Of a DNA stretch of 19,000 nt, positions 1 through 9,459 are shown piece after piece. This stretch comes from Antrodiella citrinella (lineage: Eukaryota; Basidiomycota; Agaricomycetes; Polyporales; Steccherinaceae): NCBI GenBank assembly GCA_004802725.1, contig SGPM01000391.1, forward strand, positions 1-19,000, written 5' to 3'. Numbering within the stretch: position 1 is the stretch's first letter; every line of letters starts with the position of its first letter. The notes beneath the pieces are model-generated. The model did not search any database, was not told the DNA's origin, and was given only the letters and a program-made list of their open reading frames with translations. The translations under genes and the position numbers were made by a program.

Positions 1-28
1 GGGAATGAGTAGAAGGGAGTAGAAGAAG

Positions 29-144
29 TCCGATGCACCGTAGAATCGAATCGAAGGGGTCCGATGCACCGTAGAATCGTATAGGAAGGGTCCGACGTAT
101 CATAGAATTGACTCGAAGAGGTCCGAAGTGCCGCGGAATAATGC
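29..144. repeat. 31-bp degenerate tandem repeat (minisatellite)
   Basis: Units begin with TCCGA at 29, 60, 91 and 122, giving an exact 31-bp period. The first two units share TCCGATGCACCGTAGAATCG; the third and fourth diverge progressively, and the fourth is incomplete. The purine-rich start of the window (1-28, with two GAGTAGAAG-like words) may be a further decayed unit, so the array may extend beyond the left edge. No coding role is visible. Confidence 0.85.
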
Positions 145-326
145 TAAAATGGTCTCCTATGGGCGTATCCGGTACCAGCGAGCCGTGGGTCTCATCAACG
201 GTCATCAAGCAGAGATCATGCTTCGCGATGAATCCACAGTTTAGAGCGAACCAAGTTTCTAATTCGAATCGTCAGACTGTTGCCATTGCTCCATGGAGAT
301 GATGTGATTTTGAGCAGCCGACGTGG

Positions 327-333
327 TACAAAA
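327..333 (+). promoter_or_regulatory. TATA-like element of secreted-family gene A
   Basis: TACAAAA lies 101 nt upstream of the ATG at 428. The other two family members and the GH3 gene have TATA-like elements at a similar distance (about 105 to 120 nt), which supports the assignment. A pyrimidine-rich leader follows just before the ATG, as is common at fungal start sites. Inferred from motif and spacing only. Confidence 0.4.
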
Positions 334-427
334 GGATTGTAAGAATGAAGGTCAGTTCCTCAGCTAAGCATCCCACTTCGTTCCAACTCACCTGTCATTC
401 CTTTGTCCTTCCCCGCTACTGTCCAAC

Positions 428-1204
428 ATGTTCTTCACCAAAGCCGCAATCCCCGCCCTCGCCATTTTGGGTCTTGCCACAACCGTCCTCGCCAGTCCTA
501 ACCCAATCACTGTGACTGATGTGGTCGTCCCCACCATCCCCATAGACGTTTCCGTCCCCATAGACATTGCGGATGGCGCTGTTAGCCCTACATTGTTCAG
601 GCGTGACGACCTCGTCCTCAGCGCCGTTCAGGGTGTTGTTGACAACGTCGCTCCCTTGGTTAGCAACTTGAGTAAGTGATGCCCTCAAGTACATGTTTGT
701 ATTATACTTACGTACTACTTTGATCTCAGCCAAGGCCGTCAGCGTCACTGATATCAACGCAGCTGTCGAATCTATTGTTGACCTTTTGGTCAACGCCCAG
801 GTCGACATCACTGGACTCGTCGGTGTCAACGTTTCAGCTGATGTCAGCGCCATTGTCTCAGCGAGTGTCAGCCTCATCGTTGTAAGTGCAATTTCTGTAG
901 GGTTTTATCTCATGACTGACCTAGAAGTGCAGGAGCTCCTCAACGCGCTTTCGATCAAGGACGTCCTCGATCTCCCCATCGTAACAAAGATCGATGGTGC
1001 TCTCAGCGCATACCTCACTGCACTCACACAGGTCCAGTCTGATATTGGCGTCACCATTGGTAAAGGGTAAGCAATCACCCCATTCATTCACCGTCCTTTG
1101 ATTGAACCTATTTGATGTATAGTATTCCTGTCGCCAACCTCGACATCTTTGGCGCCCTCAAGCTCGTGCTGACGGGACAAGTCTTGGACCTTGTTCAACT
1201 TTAA
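428..1204 (+). CDS. small secreted protein with pro-region, MFFTK family member A
   Basis: Four exons: 428-671, 730-881, 933-1066 and 1123-1204. They give 203 residues with all junctions in frame (intron phases 1, 0, 2; introns of 58, 51 and 56 nt). Residues 1-22 are a signal peptide (one Lys, hydrophobic core, ending VLA before SP). A Pro/Val-rich pro-region ends at Arg58-Arg59, a likely Kex2 site, leaving a mature part of about 144 residues. That part is rich in Val, Ile, Ala and Asp, has no cysteine, and carries the shared motifs AQVDITGLVGVNVSADV, LSAYLTAL and TIGKG, ending in a hydrophobic LKLVLTGQVLDLVQL tail. I recognise no named family. Members B and C in this window have the same exon layout. 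The function is unknown; the protein is probably extracellular or wall-associated, since no clear membrane anchor or GPI signal is seen. Confidence 0.88.
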
Positions 1205-4200
1205 GCTTGTAAGGTACCCCATGTTCACGGTGTTGGAATTCCGGATGTCTCAGCTTCTTAGTACTACTGTCTGCCGAACCCCAACAACCACNCCGGTCTT
1301 TACCCACCTGATACCAAGCAGTTTACGATAGACATAAGCTGTACACATACCCCATATAATCTAGTCGCTCTTTCGACCCACNAAGNACAAATTATGTTTG
1401 CCCTTCTGTCTGGCCGNGAGAGTGAGTCGGACGAATACTACCTTCCAAATATGGACGACATCATCCTTTTTAGCATANGACACTTCTGCTTAGTCAAGGC
1501 ATCTTCGTATCATTCAGCAGCACNCTGGGTTCAACGTTCAATCTCCACTACTTTGTGAATATCTTACTGCATATATTCTCAGTCGACTTACGTCGTAGGT
1601 AATCTATTATCACACCAATGCGCAACATTCAAATGCAACTGTAACAAAAACCCCGATTTGCAATACNGTTCGGACAAATGTGACCGGTACGTAGGCAGCT
1701 CCTGAGGCGGCTTTCACGACTTAAGTTCCCCTCCTAGTTTGCNCCTCTTTCAACAGAACACCCGTTCCTTGATGATGCAGAATNGAGTTGGGATAGTGAC
1801 GCCTCGGATTGAATACAAATTGGTTCAGCGCAGCCTGAGGTAGTAAGTAAGTCGGTTTGGTGTAATCCTTTGTTTGNCTGGCATTGACGTGATCTGCAGA
1901 CGTTCTTATAAATATCCTGAATGACAATCGTACGCAGTCACAGAGGCACTGTATACATATCTTCCATTGCTTCCGACGGTTNAGTCGGTACATCGGGAAA
2001 GAGTACGTCAACCAACTTTCAAGCCCTGTTTCTTACTGGCACCTNGTGTTCACACCTTCAGAACAACGTGCAGTGCAGTAGAATGGTATTTGCACAATTT
2101 TCGTCATGATAGATCACCTCAGATTGCCTCATTCACCCAGATTCACCCGTGATTATGTTTGACGCACACTGGCATGTTAGAGCCACCAAAATTCGCACGG
2201 CCTTCATAGAAAGTTCTCTTCTACATTCCATTGAATTCAGTACTGATACCGATTTCCGTGTTTTTAATNGCAGATGGACCTGAACATAGACGCATNGCAT
2301 TTTGCCCTGCGCNGGCAGTATGTGCACCGTTTCACGTGGAATTCATTAAACCAGTTCACTCTTGGTTCACTCGGTCCTCCACGTTCGACACATCGTATCA
2401 CCATCCTACTGCCGCACCCCGCTTCTACATCATNGCACATGCCCTGNATGAGANGTCATCTGCCTCTCGTTGCTGCGCAAAGTCATAGGTATTTATCTAC
2501 ACTTGGGGTCATCCTGCTTCNCTTCTTCGCTCCCTGACGGTGAGTATTCTTCCGCGAATTTCAACTCGGGTAGAGGTCTTATGAAGGCCGTGAAAANGCG
2601 TCAAAGTGGAGCCAATGTGTTTTCTTCCTTCAGCTCCAATATACGCACAGACTTCAGCACCGCGTACGACACACGAGTTGGTAGGATCAGACAGAANTCA
2701 GGTGCGTCGGTTGCAATTGTTTCGCCGTGTCTAGCTACTGAAGTGACTCGACTACCAGCTCTACTTCACGGAATCCGCGGAAGATGGCACCGTATTTTGT
2801 GTTCTGTGAACAGGTTCAATACGCAANGTTCGTTGCAGCGTTCTACTCGGAGAACGACAAAAACACATCGTACCGTGGCGGTATACCCATGTGCGAGGTG
2901 TAGTCAGCATGGAANCATATGGAAGTCTCGGACCACGGCGGTGAAATTCGCGACCTGCGCTCCCATTTCGCACAGCACACCGAAGTGCANGTGTCTCAAC
3001 TTGAACGGGATCCGAGAGGAAGAGGAATGTTGTATGTTTTGCGACTTATTCCATTCTACCCCCAAACTAATCAANGTTCCCATGCAACCNATTTCAGCAT
3101 CCTCAGTTCCCAGCTGCAACTGGGAACCAAGCACGCTGTGTTTGTGTCGACGTCTTTTCCGCGAGATGTCTTTGTCTTTCCTCTGACTGATCGTCAGCTT
3201 CNAATGGCCTACGAAGAGCATCACTTCTCAAATAACGCACAACGACTGGTGTACTTGGCAATTTNAAAAGGTAAGTCTCTGTCCATAGCAAAGATGCGTA
3301 CAGGATACACACTCACTTGTATTGTATAGCACTCGCTGCAGTCCTTCTCGGGGTCTGTCCCTTCCCTTTCAACGATACGATCGCTGTTTCAAGGAGCGCA
3401 GATGGAGCTATCAGATGGATTTGGGTACTACCGGTACTACCGTGAAGGTGAGTAACGATGTAGTCTGTCTGAGTCGCTTTTAAANGTTTGGAGGCTATAN
3501 NTGTCCCTTCCGCTCTGACGTGTTCTTCCCAGGAATGGTCCGCATGGACTAGGCCATCGTTCACTTTTAGAACGACTGAGGCATACACGAGCACGCGCTC
3601 GGCGACCCCGGCGATTTTCAGAAGTCGGCGAGTAAACATTGAATNGCAAACAGGTAAAAGTTGACTTGGCNTTCTGCGTGAATCTGTTATAGGACAGACG
3701 GCTTCACTACAATTTCAACGAATACTCACCTCGACGCGGCGATAGCTCGTCAAAAGAACACCTCCATGGGTATTTGAAGCACGGTATATGTCATCCAGGA
3801 CGTCGTTCATCTCGAAACTGGGGATCGTTGAATCAGCCTTTCCTATCGTTTCACACCGCGAGCTGCGGGATCCGGGTTCTACTAGACCAAAGTTGGCCGT
3901 TCGGCTATCGATATCTCAACAGGCACCGAGCTGATCTGGGACGAAAGCCTGAAAGTTTGAAGCTTGAGCTTGCTTGAAGGCTCGCAGCTCTTCATCAAGT
4001 CTCCCTATCTTCGGTCCAGGCCTGTTGGTGTTTCCTTAAGTGGACGCTCTCTTCCAGGTCTTTAAGTTGACACCTGCTCTACTAGGTGTCCTCCGAGTTC
4101 GTTCATCGGCTTCGCTTGAATACACGTAGCTGGAGTGGTGTAGCCTGCTGGTATAGCGTATACAACGTGTCAAGATATACCTTTTTTGTTGTCGAATCGA

Positions 4201-4790
4201 ACCGGATTCCTGCAGATGCAAGTTCGTTACGCGATACAGTCTTCTCCACATTCAACTTTCATGAACACAAGCGGTTCGCATTGCGTGCGGCGTGCTGCGC
4301 AAGTTGAGAAGTGATAACAACGTTTGCTACAGTATTATCGCGACGGTCTGTGGGAAACAGAATAGGGGTGTCGTCTCTTCAACGTACGCGACTGATGGTG
4401 GTGTAAAGTTGGCCATGAGCGAAAACGTTGGACTGCAGTCAAGAGTAGCTTTTTTTCAATTGCAAGCCTTGGCAAACGTTGAATGTGGCGTATGCAAGGC
4501 GAAGCGGCAATTGTCCACCATTTAGGTATACAGGGCGAATACAACATTCAGGAGCTGTCGGTGACGGTGTCTAATATTGCCAAAAGGAAAGAACACATCA
4601 CAGTGCACACTGACATGGCCAAGGCGGCTACTGACAGGCGCTGTACACGTCAGCTCGATTAGTTAGGCTGCGGTCGGCTATCGCGGGCCGGGATCGGTGC
4701 TTATCTCCACATGGAACTCTTTCCTGACCACTACCATTTAGCATTTGCCAATGGTCTCGCGTTCCTAAGGCAAATTTATTTGGATGGAGG
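1205..4790. other. gene-free stretch, partly low-quality sequence
   Basis: No convincing gene is visible in about 3.6 kb. Roughly 33 isolated single N calls lie between 1292 and 3671, and none occur in the flanking genes. Open frames overlap in several phases: 2470-3186 and 2919-3329 on the plus strand are the longest. Both contain several N codons and neither resembles a protein I know. Splice-like words (GTAAGT at 3271, GTGAGT at 3449) occur, so a decayed intron-containing gene or transposon relic is possible. No terminal repeats, target duplications or transposase motifs were seen. Confidence 0.5.
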
Positions 4791-4800
4791 CGATATATAG
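4748..4800 (+). promoter_or_regulatory. CCAAT and TATA elements of the GH3 gene
   Basis: CCAAT occurs at 4748-4752 and ATATATAG at 4793-4800, about 107 nt upstream of the ATG at 4907. The order and spacing fit a fungal core promoter. This is a motif-based inference. Confidence 0.45.
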
Positions 4801-4906
4801 TGTCTATCGCTTTGTTCTGGCCGTCATCCATATCTACGACTTGTGAGTTTATACTGAGCAGTATTCGTCCTCGCACACTGATTTTCGGGTCTAGTGACAA
4901 CCCAAC

Positions 4907-6880
4907 ATGAAGCTGACGGATGACTTGAAGAAAGAGATTGGCCAAGTGAGTCGCTTCTTTGTTCATGATCAGGAATGTATTGGCTGATACAGCGACCCGT
5001 TACAGCACTTCGTCTTGGGATATCATGGGCCTACGCTCTCGAAAGACATCCTCACCCTCATCGCTGCCCCGTACTACCTGGGCAATGTGATCTTCATGAA
5101 GCGTAATGTCGCTGGTACCGGTGAAGGCAAAGCTGGAGGAAGACCGCAGGAGATTTCGGAGATCATGGCTGCACTGCAGACGAATGCGAGAAGTGCAGGA
5201 CAAGAGAGAGGCTTGGGGATCGGTACCGATCAGGAAGGCGGTGCGTCTCGTTATGTCTATTGGTCGACGAAATAACATGGACTGACTTCTTGTAAAGGTC
5301 TTGTTTCCGCGTTCAGCACTGAAAATGTTGTAACGCAATTGTACGTCCCTTCCTGCAAGTTTGACAATGCAGATCTTGACTGCCCTTGAATCAGCCCAGG
5401 AGCCATGGCTCTGGCCTCCATATCTGATTCGTCCACTTCTCCCTCTCTCTCCGTCACGGAGCAGGTTTACGCCGCCCAGGGGAAGGAATTGTCCATGCTC
5501 GGTGTGAATTGGACCTACGCACCCATTGGAGATGTCAACAGTGATAGTCGGAATCCCGTCATCGGTGTGCGGAGTTTTGGAGATGGTAAGTCTCACGATT
5601 CCTCACCCTTACTCGTGTCATAATACGAATCATGCAACACAGATCCTACGAAGGTCGCAGGTTACGTATCTGCGGCATGCAAAGGGCTCGTCTCTCAAGG
5701 CGTTGCTCCCAGCATCAAGCATTTTCCCGGGCACGGCGACACTCACATCGACTCGCACCTGGGACTTCCAAGGATTCGGAAAGGGTTGGAGGAGCTGGAG
5801 AAAACGGAACTGGTTCCTTGGCGTGAGGCCTTGAAAGACGATCGCCCGGGTTCCGAGCTCGTCACTGTCATGACGGGGCATATGGCCCTACCCACCATCA
5901 CCGGCAAGGAAGACGAACCAGCGTCCCTCAGCAGGAAAGTGACGCACGACCTCCTCAGAGAGACAGTAGGCTTCGAAGGGGTGGTGGTGACAGATTGTTT
6001 GGAGATGGATGCTATCGCCAACACCAAGGGCATCGGCTCGAACCCGCCTTCCGCAGATCACGTGGACGGTGAAGAGGAGTGGAAAGGCGGACCCGGTGTC
6101 GAGGAAGGCACGGTACTAGCTCTGGAGGCCGGTGCGGACATCGTGATGATCTGCCATACCTTTGACAAGCAGGTGGCTGCTATCGAACACGTCTGGGCTG
6201 CGGTGGAATCTGGGAGGATCAACGTTGATGATCTGAAGAAGAGTGGCGAAAGGATCAGGAAGTGGAAGACTGCGCTTGGGCTGGAATGGGACTCAGAGAA
6301 ACTGACGAGGGCATGGGATCAGGAGCGGTGGTTGCAACTCAAGGAGGAGAACACCAAAGTCAGTGCGGACGCTTACCGTGGCGTGGTGGTACAAGTGAAG
6401 CCCGGCCCAACGTTGGCTCGTTCACAGCGTGTGGTCGTATACACTCCCGCCATGGAGAGCTACAACAAGGCCGTCGATGACGCTGAAGGCGTTCTCCGGA
6501 CGCAAGGCGGTGCCATCCGTAACACCGCAGGCGCATCTTTTCTATCTTTCGTCGCTGCCGTACAGAAATATGCCCCATCCGAGCATATCGTCTACAGCAA
6601 AGAGACGCTCCTCGAACCTGACACGACCCAGGCGGTATTCGTCTTGCGCAATGCCGATCGCTCAGGCTGGCAGCTGGACGCCCTTCGTGCTGTGCTCAAG
6701 GCCGCGAGTAACGTCGTGGTTGTGTCTAGCAGTACGCCCTACGACCTATTCAACTTTTCTTCGCAGAAGGAGTTCGCACATCTGGCATGTGGGGAGTACA
6801 CGGCACAGGCTCTGGAGGCGGTAGCCCACGTCGTATTTGGTGAGAGGGATGCAACTGGTCATCTGGCGGTCTCTGTATGA
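4907..6880 (+). CDS. glycoside hydrolase family 3, NagZ-type beta-N-acetylhexosaminidase
   Basis: Five exons: 4907-4945, 5006-5240, 5298-5340, 5395-5585 and 5643-6880. They give 581 residues with introns of 54 to 60 nt in phases 0, 1, 2 and 1. GH3 landmarks appear in order: GTDQEGG near residue 90, [24 protein letters not shown] near 150-170, and the NagZ signature KHFPGHGDT at 195-203 followed by Asp206-Ser207-His208. In bacterial NagZ this Asp-His pair is the general acid/base dyad. [13 protein letters not shown] follows, with the predicted nucleophile at Asp287. The C-terminal 250 or so residues form a second, less conserved domain. There is no signal peptide, so a cytosolic enzyme is likely, hydrolysing terminal beta-N-acetylglucosaminides; the natural substrate in a fungus is unclear. 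Some fungal relatives, as I recall, carry a C-terminal acetyltransferase domain; this one stops without it. The start is supported by a fitting DDLKKEIGQ beginning and the TATA spacing. Confidence 0.92.
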
Positions 6881-7165
6881 TCCGCAGTCCTTCTACTTGT
6901 TCATCACGTAGTGTCAACCATGCGTATCACCTGTAGCCAAGAATGCTCATTGTAGGATTCGTAGTATTCGCATTCTATAACAACACATCGCAAGTCTACG
7001 GCTTGTCTAAGGCTTCCGACATTAATGTGATCGAACCTTCGAGTCTCCGAATCTTACGATAAGAGTATAGACAGACGAGTCATCACACAGAGAATAATTA
7101 AACGAACTCCTCAGTCTCGAGGTCAATCGCATTTCAATGTTATACTACTACTTGCATTACGTATC

Positions 7166-7171
7166 AATAAA
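7166..7171 (+). terminator. possible polyadenylation signal of the GH3 gene
   Basis: A perfect AATAAA lies 286 nt past the GH3 stop codon. It sits just 3' of the convergent repeat-precursor gene's stop at 7218, so the two 3' UTRs may overlap. Fungal polyadenylation signals are loose, so this is a weak inference. Confidence 0.25.
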
Positions 7172-7217
7172 AGAGAGCGGTACATTCTGAGAGAAAAACA
7201 CTTGGCAACATGTACGC

Positions 7218-9185
7218 TCAATCGAGCTCGTTCAAGCTGTAGCGAAGTGGTGAAGTCAGTATATTGGAGCGTCACAAGAAAGAATGGAACGTACCTGCGT
7301 GCAACGGGATATTCACGAGCCAACAGCTCAGCAACTTCGCGCCTCTGCTGCTGCTGCTGGTTGTTGTTGTTGTTGCCGCCGAAGATATCCGAGACACCTT
7401 CGACGACATCGGGGAGGAACTTGGCGATGGTAGAGAAGATGGAAGCACCAGATGCATCGGTAGCAGCAGCCCGCTCGAAGACCTCCCTCAACAAGAGCTC
7501 CCTCTTCTGCGACTGTTGCTGGTTGCTGTTGTCGCTGCTGTCTCCACCGAAAACATCAGACACGCCTTTAATAACGTCAGGGAGGAACTTGGCGATGGTG
7601 GAGAAGATGGAAGCACCAGACGCGTCGGTCGCAGCAGCCCGCGCGAAAACGTTCAACAGAAGCTCCCTCTTCTGCGACTGTTGCTGCTGGTTGTCGCTGC
7701 TGTCCCCGCCGAAGACATCGGAGACGCCTTTGATAACGTCTGGCAGGAACTTGGCGATAGTAGAGAAGATAGAAGCTCCGGACTGGTCGTCTGCCACAGC
7801 GCGCGCGAAGACTTCCCTCAACATCAGCTGACCGATCTCCCGCTTCTGCGATTGCTGCTGGTCGCTGTTGTCATCACCGCCGAAGATGTCTGAGACACCC
7901 TTGATGACGTCGGGGATAGCCTTGGCAATGGTAGAGAAGATGGACGCGCCAGATGCATCATCCGCGGCAGCGCGGGTAAGGAGCGTGCGCATGACAAGGT
8001 GCTCGACCTCCCGCTTCTGCTGGTTGTTGTTGTCGCCACCAAACAGATCAGAGATACCGCTGACGACGTCGGGGATGGCCTTGGCGATCGTAGAGAATAT
8101 AGATGCGCCAGACTGCTCGTCAGCTGCAGCTCGAGCAAAGACCTCCCTCAACAAGAGGTGCTCCACCTCCCGCTTCTGGTTGTTGTCGCCACCGAACAAA
8201 TCGGAGATACCGCTGACGACGTCGGGGATGGCCTTAGCGATCGTGGAGAAGATGGACGCGCCAGATTGGTCATCTGCAGCGGCACGAGCGACAAGCTCGC
8301 GCATGACGATGTGCTCGAGGTCTCGCTGTTGGTTGTTGTTGCCACCAAACAAGTCAGAGATACCGCTGACGACGTCGGGGATGGCCTTAGCGATCGTGGA
8401 GAAGATGGACGCGCCAGATTGGTCATCCACCGCAGCACGCGCAAAGACTTCCCTCAAGATAAGGTGCTCGACATCCCGCTTCTGCTGGTTGTTGTTGTCG
8501 CCACCAAACAGATCAGAGATACCGCTGACAACGTCGGGGATGGCCTTGGCAATGATAGAGAAGATGGACGCGCCAGACGCATCGTCCGCGGCAGCGCGGG
8601 TAAGGAACGTGCGCATGACAAGGTCCTCGACCTCCCGCTTTTGCTGGTTGTTGTTGTCGCCTCCGAAAAGGTCGGAAATACCACTCACAACATCAGGAAT
8701 GGCCTTGAAGATGGTGGAGAAGATGGACGCGCCAGACGCATCGGTAGAGGCATCACGAGCGTAGAGCTCGTCGGCGAACTCCCGCGTGGCGAGGGTGTTG
8801 AAAGGGCGAACGGGAGTCTTGTTGAGGAAAAATAAGGGACTGCGAGCCTCAACAAGGGCACGAGACAGCAGGGCCTCGAGCTCGCGCTTCTGCTGTTGGT
8901 TGTTGTTGTCGCCTCCGAAAAGGTCGGAGATACCGCTCACAACGTCGGGGATAGCCTTGGCAATAGTGGAGAAGATCGACGCGCCAGAAGCGTCGGTGGT
9001 GGTGTCACGAGAAACAACAACGCCGATACGTCCAGGAATCCGTCCAACACGTCCAGGGACGCTGAGACAAGAACAAGTCAGACACGACCATCTCTACGCG
9101 AGGCTCTGATCACTTACTGGAGGGGTGCCGCAAAGGCAGGAGCGGAGAGAGCGATAGCAACAGCGAGGACGGCGGAGGAGTACAT
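7218..9185 (-). CDS. secreted ten-repeat precursor, probable Kex2-processed repeat protein (KEP)
   Basis: Three exons on the minus strand: 9185-9118, 9061-7295 and 7236-7218. They give 617 residues, with introns of 56 and 58 nt. Residues 1-20 are a signal peptide ending AFA-A. A short basic stretch (VPGRVGRIPGRIG) follows, then ten repeats of about 50 residues. Each contains SGASIFSTIAKAIPDVVSG or a close variant, then SDLFGG, an Asn/Gln/Asp-rich linker and KRE or KRD. Eight repeats end in KR, the tenth in RR and the fourth in a lone Arg. There are no cysteines. Kex2 would cut after the dibasics and release peptides of about 50 residues, each with two predicted amphipathic helices. That architecture is known from fungal KEPs such as Ustilago Rep1; I do not recognise this peptide. 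An internal frame starting at 8940 stays open to 7123 only by reading through intron 2: GTACGT at 7294 and CTACAG at 7237 define it, with a five-codon final exon. The function is unknown; a signalling, surface-active or antimicrobial peptide is conceivable. Confidence 0.88.
7296..8994 (-). repeat. ten in-frame coding repeats of about 150-170 bp
   Basis: The codons for the GASIFS core recur at about 8968, 8716, 8557, 8398, 8245, 8093, 7933, 7763, 7601 and 7435, giving periods of roughly 152 to 171 bp and one of about 252 bp between repeats 1 and 2. That longer spacer encodes a non-repeat insertion (SPLFFLNKTPVRPFNTL). Repeats 1 to 6 share the AIPDVVSGISDLFGG subtype. Repeats 8 and 9 share FLPDVIKGVSDVFGG with an S/D/Q linker, while 7 and 10 are intermediate. 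Adjacent copies are most alike, as expected from tandem duplication and gene conversion. Confidence 0.93.
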
Positions 9186-9302
9186 GTTGGAGTGAAAAGT
9201 GTTGATGGATGGAGGGGAATGTAAGGTCGTCAAGGGGGTCGTTAATACGTTGAAAGTTTAGAATGCAAGTCGTAAAGATGGAAAGAAGAACAGGCAAACA
9301 AA

Positions 9303-9363
9303 CTGAAAGAAAGTATGAGTATACAATGCAACAAGATACGACATAAGGAACCTGTCAACTCAC
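9303..9363 (-). promoter_or_regulatory. probable 5' UTR intron of the repeat-precursor gene
   Basis: On the minus strand GTGAGT (9363-9358) and a TTTCAG acceptor (ending at 9303) bound 61 nt, the same size as the coding introns here. It lies between the TATA box at 9455 and the ATG at 9185. Inferred from splice motifs and position only. Confidence 0.45.
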
Positions 9364-9447
9364 CAACCAGTGTCTGAGTGCAAAGAACGAAAGTGGGCTC
9401 GAAAGAGGACTGAGGAGCTGGGGAAACGAGAACGCCGAGGGTTGTCA

Positions 9448-9455
9448 TTTTATAA
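9448..9455 (-). promoter_or_regulatory. TATA box of the repeat-precursor gene
   Basis: A strong TTATAAAA lies on the minus strand 263 nt upstream of the ATG at 9185. The unusually long leader is explained if the 61-nt segment at 9363-9303 is a 5' UTR intron. A near-canonical TATA box suits a strongly or conditionally expressed secreted-protein gene. Confidence 0.5.
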
Positions 9456-9459
9456 CCTC

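Noticed and set aside
416..877. 153-codon open frame antisense to gene A
   Set aside because: It is a shadow: the family is rich in GAC and GTC codons, which are reverse complements of each other, so the opposite strand stays open. The plus strand has the signal peptide, splice sites and paralogues.
2470..3186. 238-codon plus-strand open frame
   Set aside because: It has several N codons, a composition unlike the real genes and no recognisable motif, and it overlaps another open frame. It is treated as chance or decayed sequence.
4190..4225. Possible tRNA B-box (GGTTCGATTCG on the minus strand)
   Set aside because: The flanking bases do not form a T-arm stem and no A-box or acceptor stem was found.
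7202..8835. Several long plus-strand open frames opposite the repeat precursor (up to 298 codons)
   Set aside because: They mirror the tandem repeats in antisense, lack a signal peptide or recognisable domain, and vary with the frame. The minus strand gives the coherent repeat protein.
7300..8994. CRISPR-like interpretation of the regular repeats
   Set aside because: The period is about 160 bp, the repeats are in frame within a spliced protein gene, and the sequence is eukaryotic.
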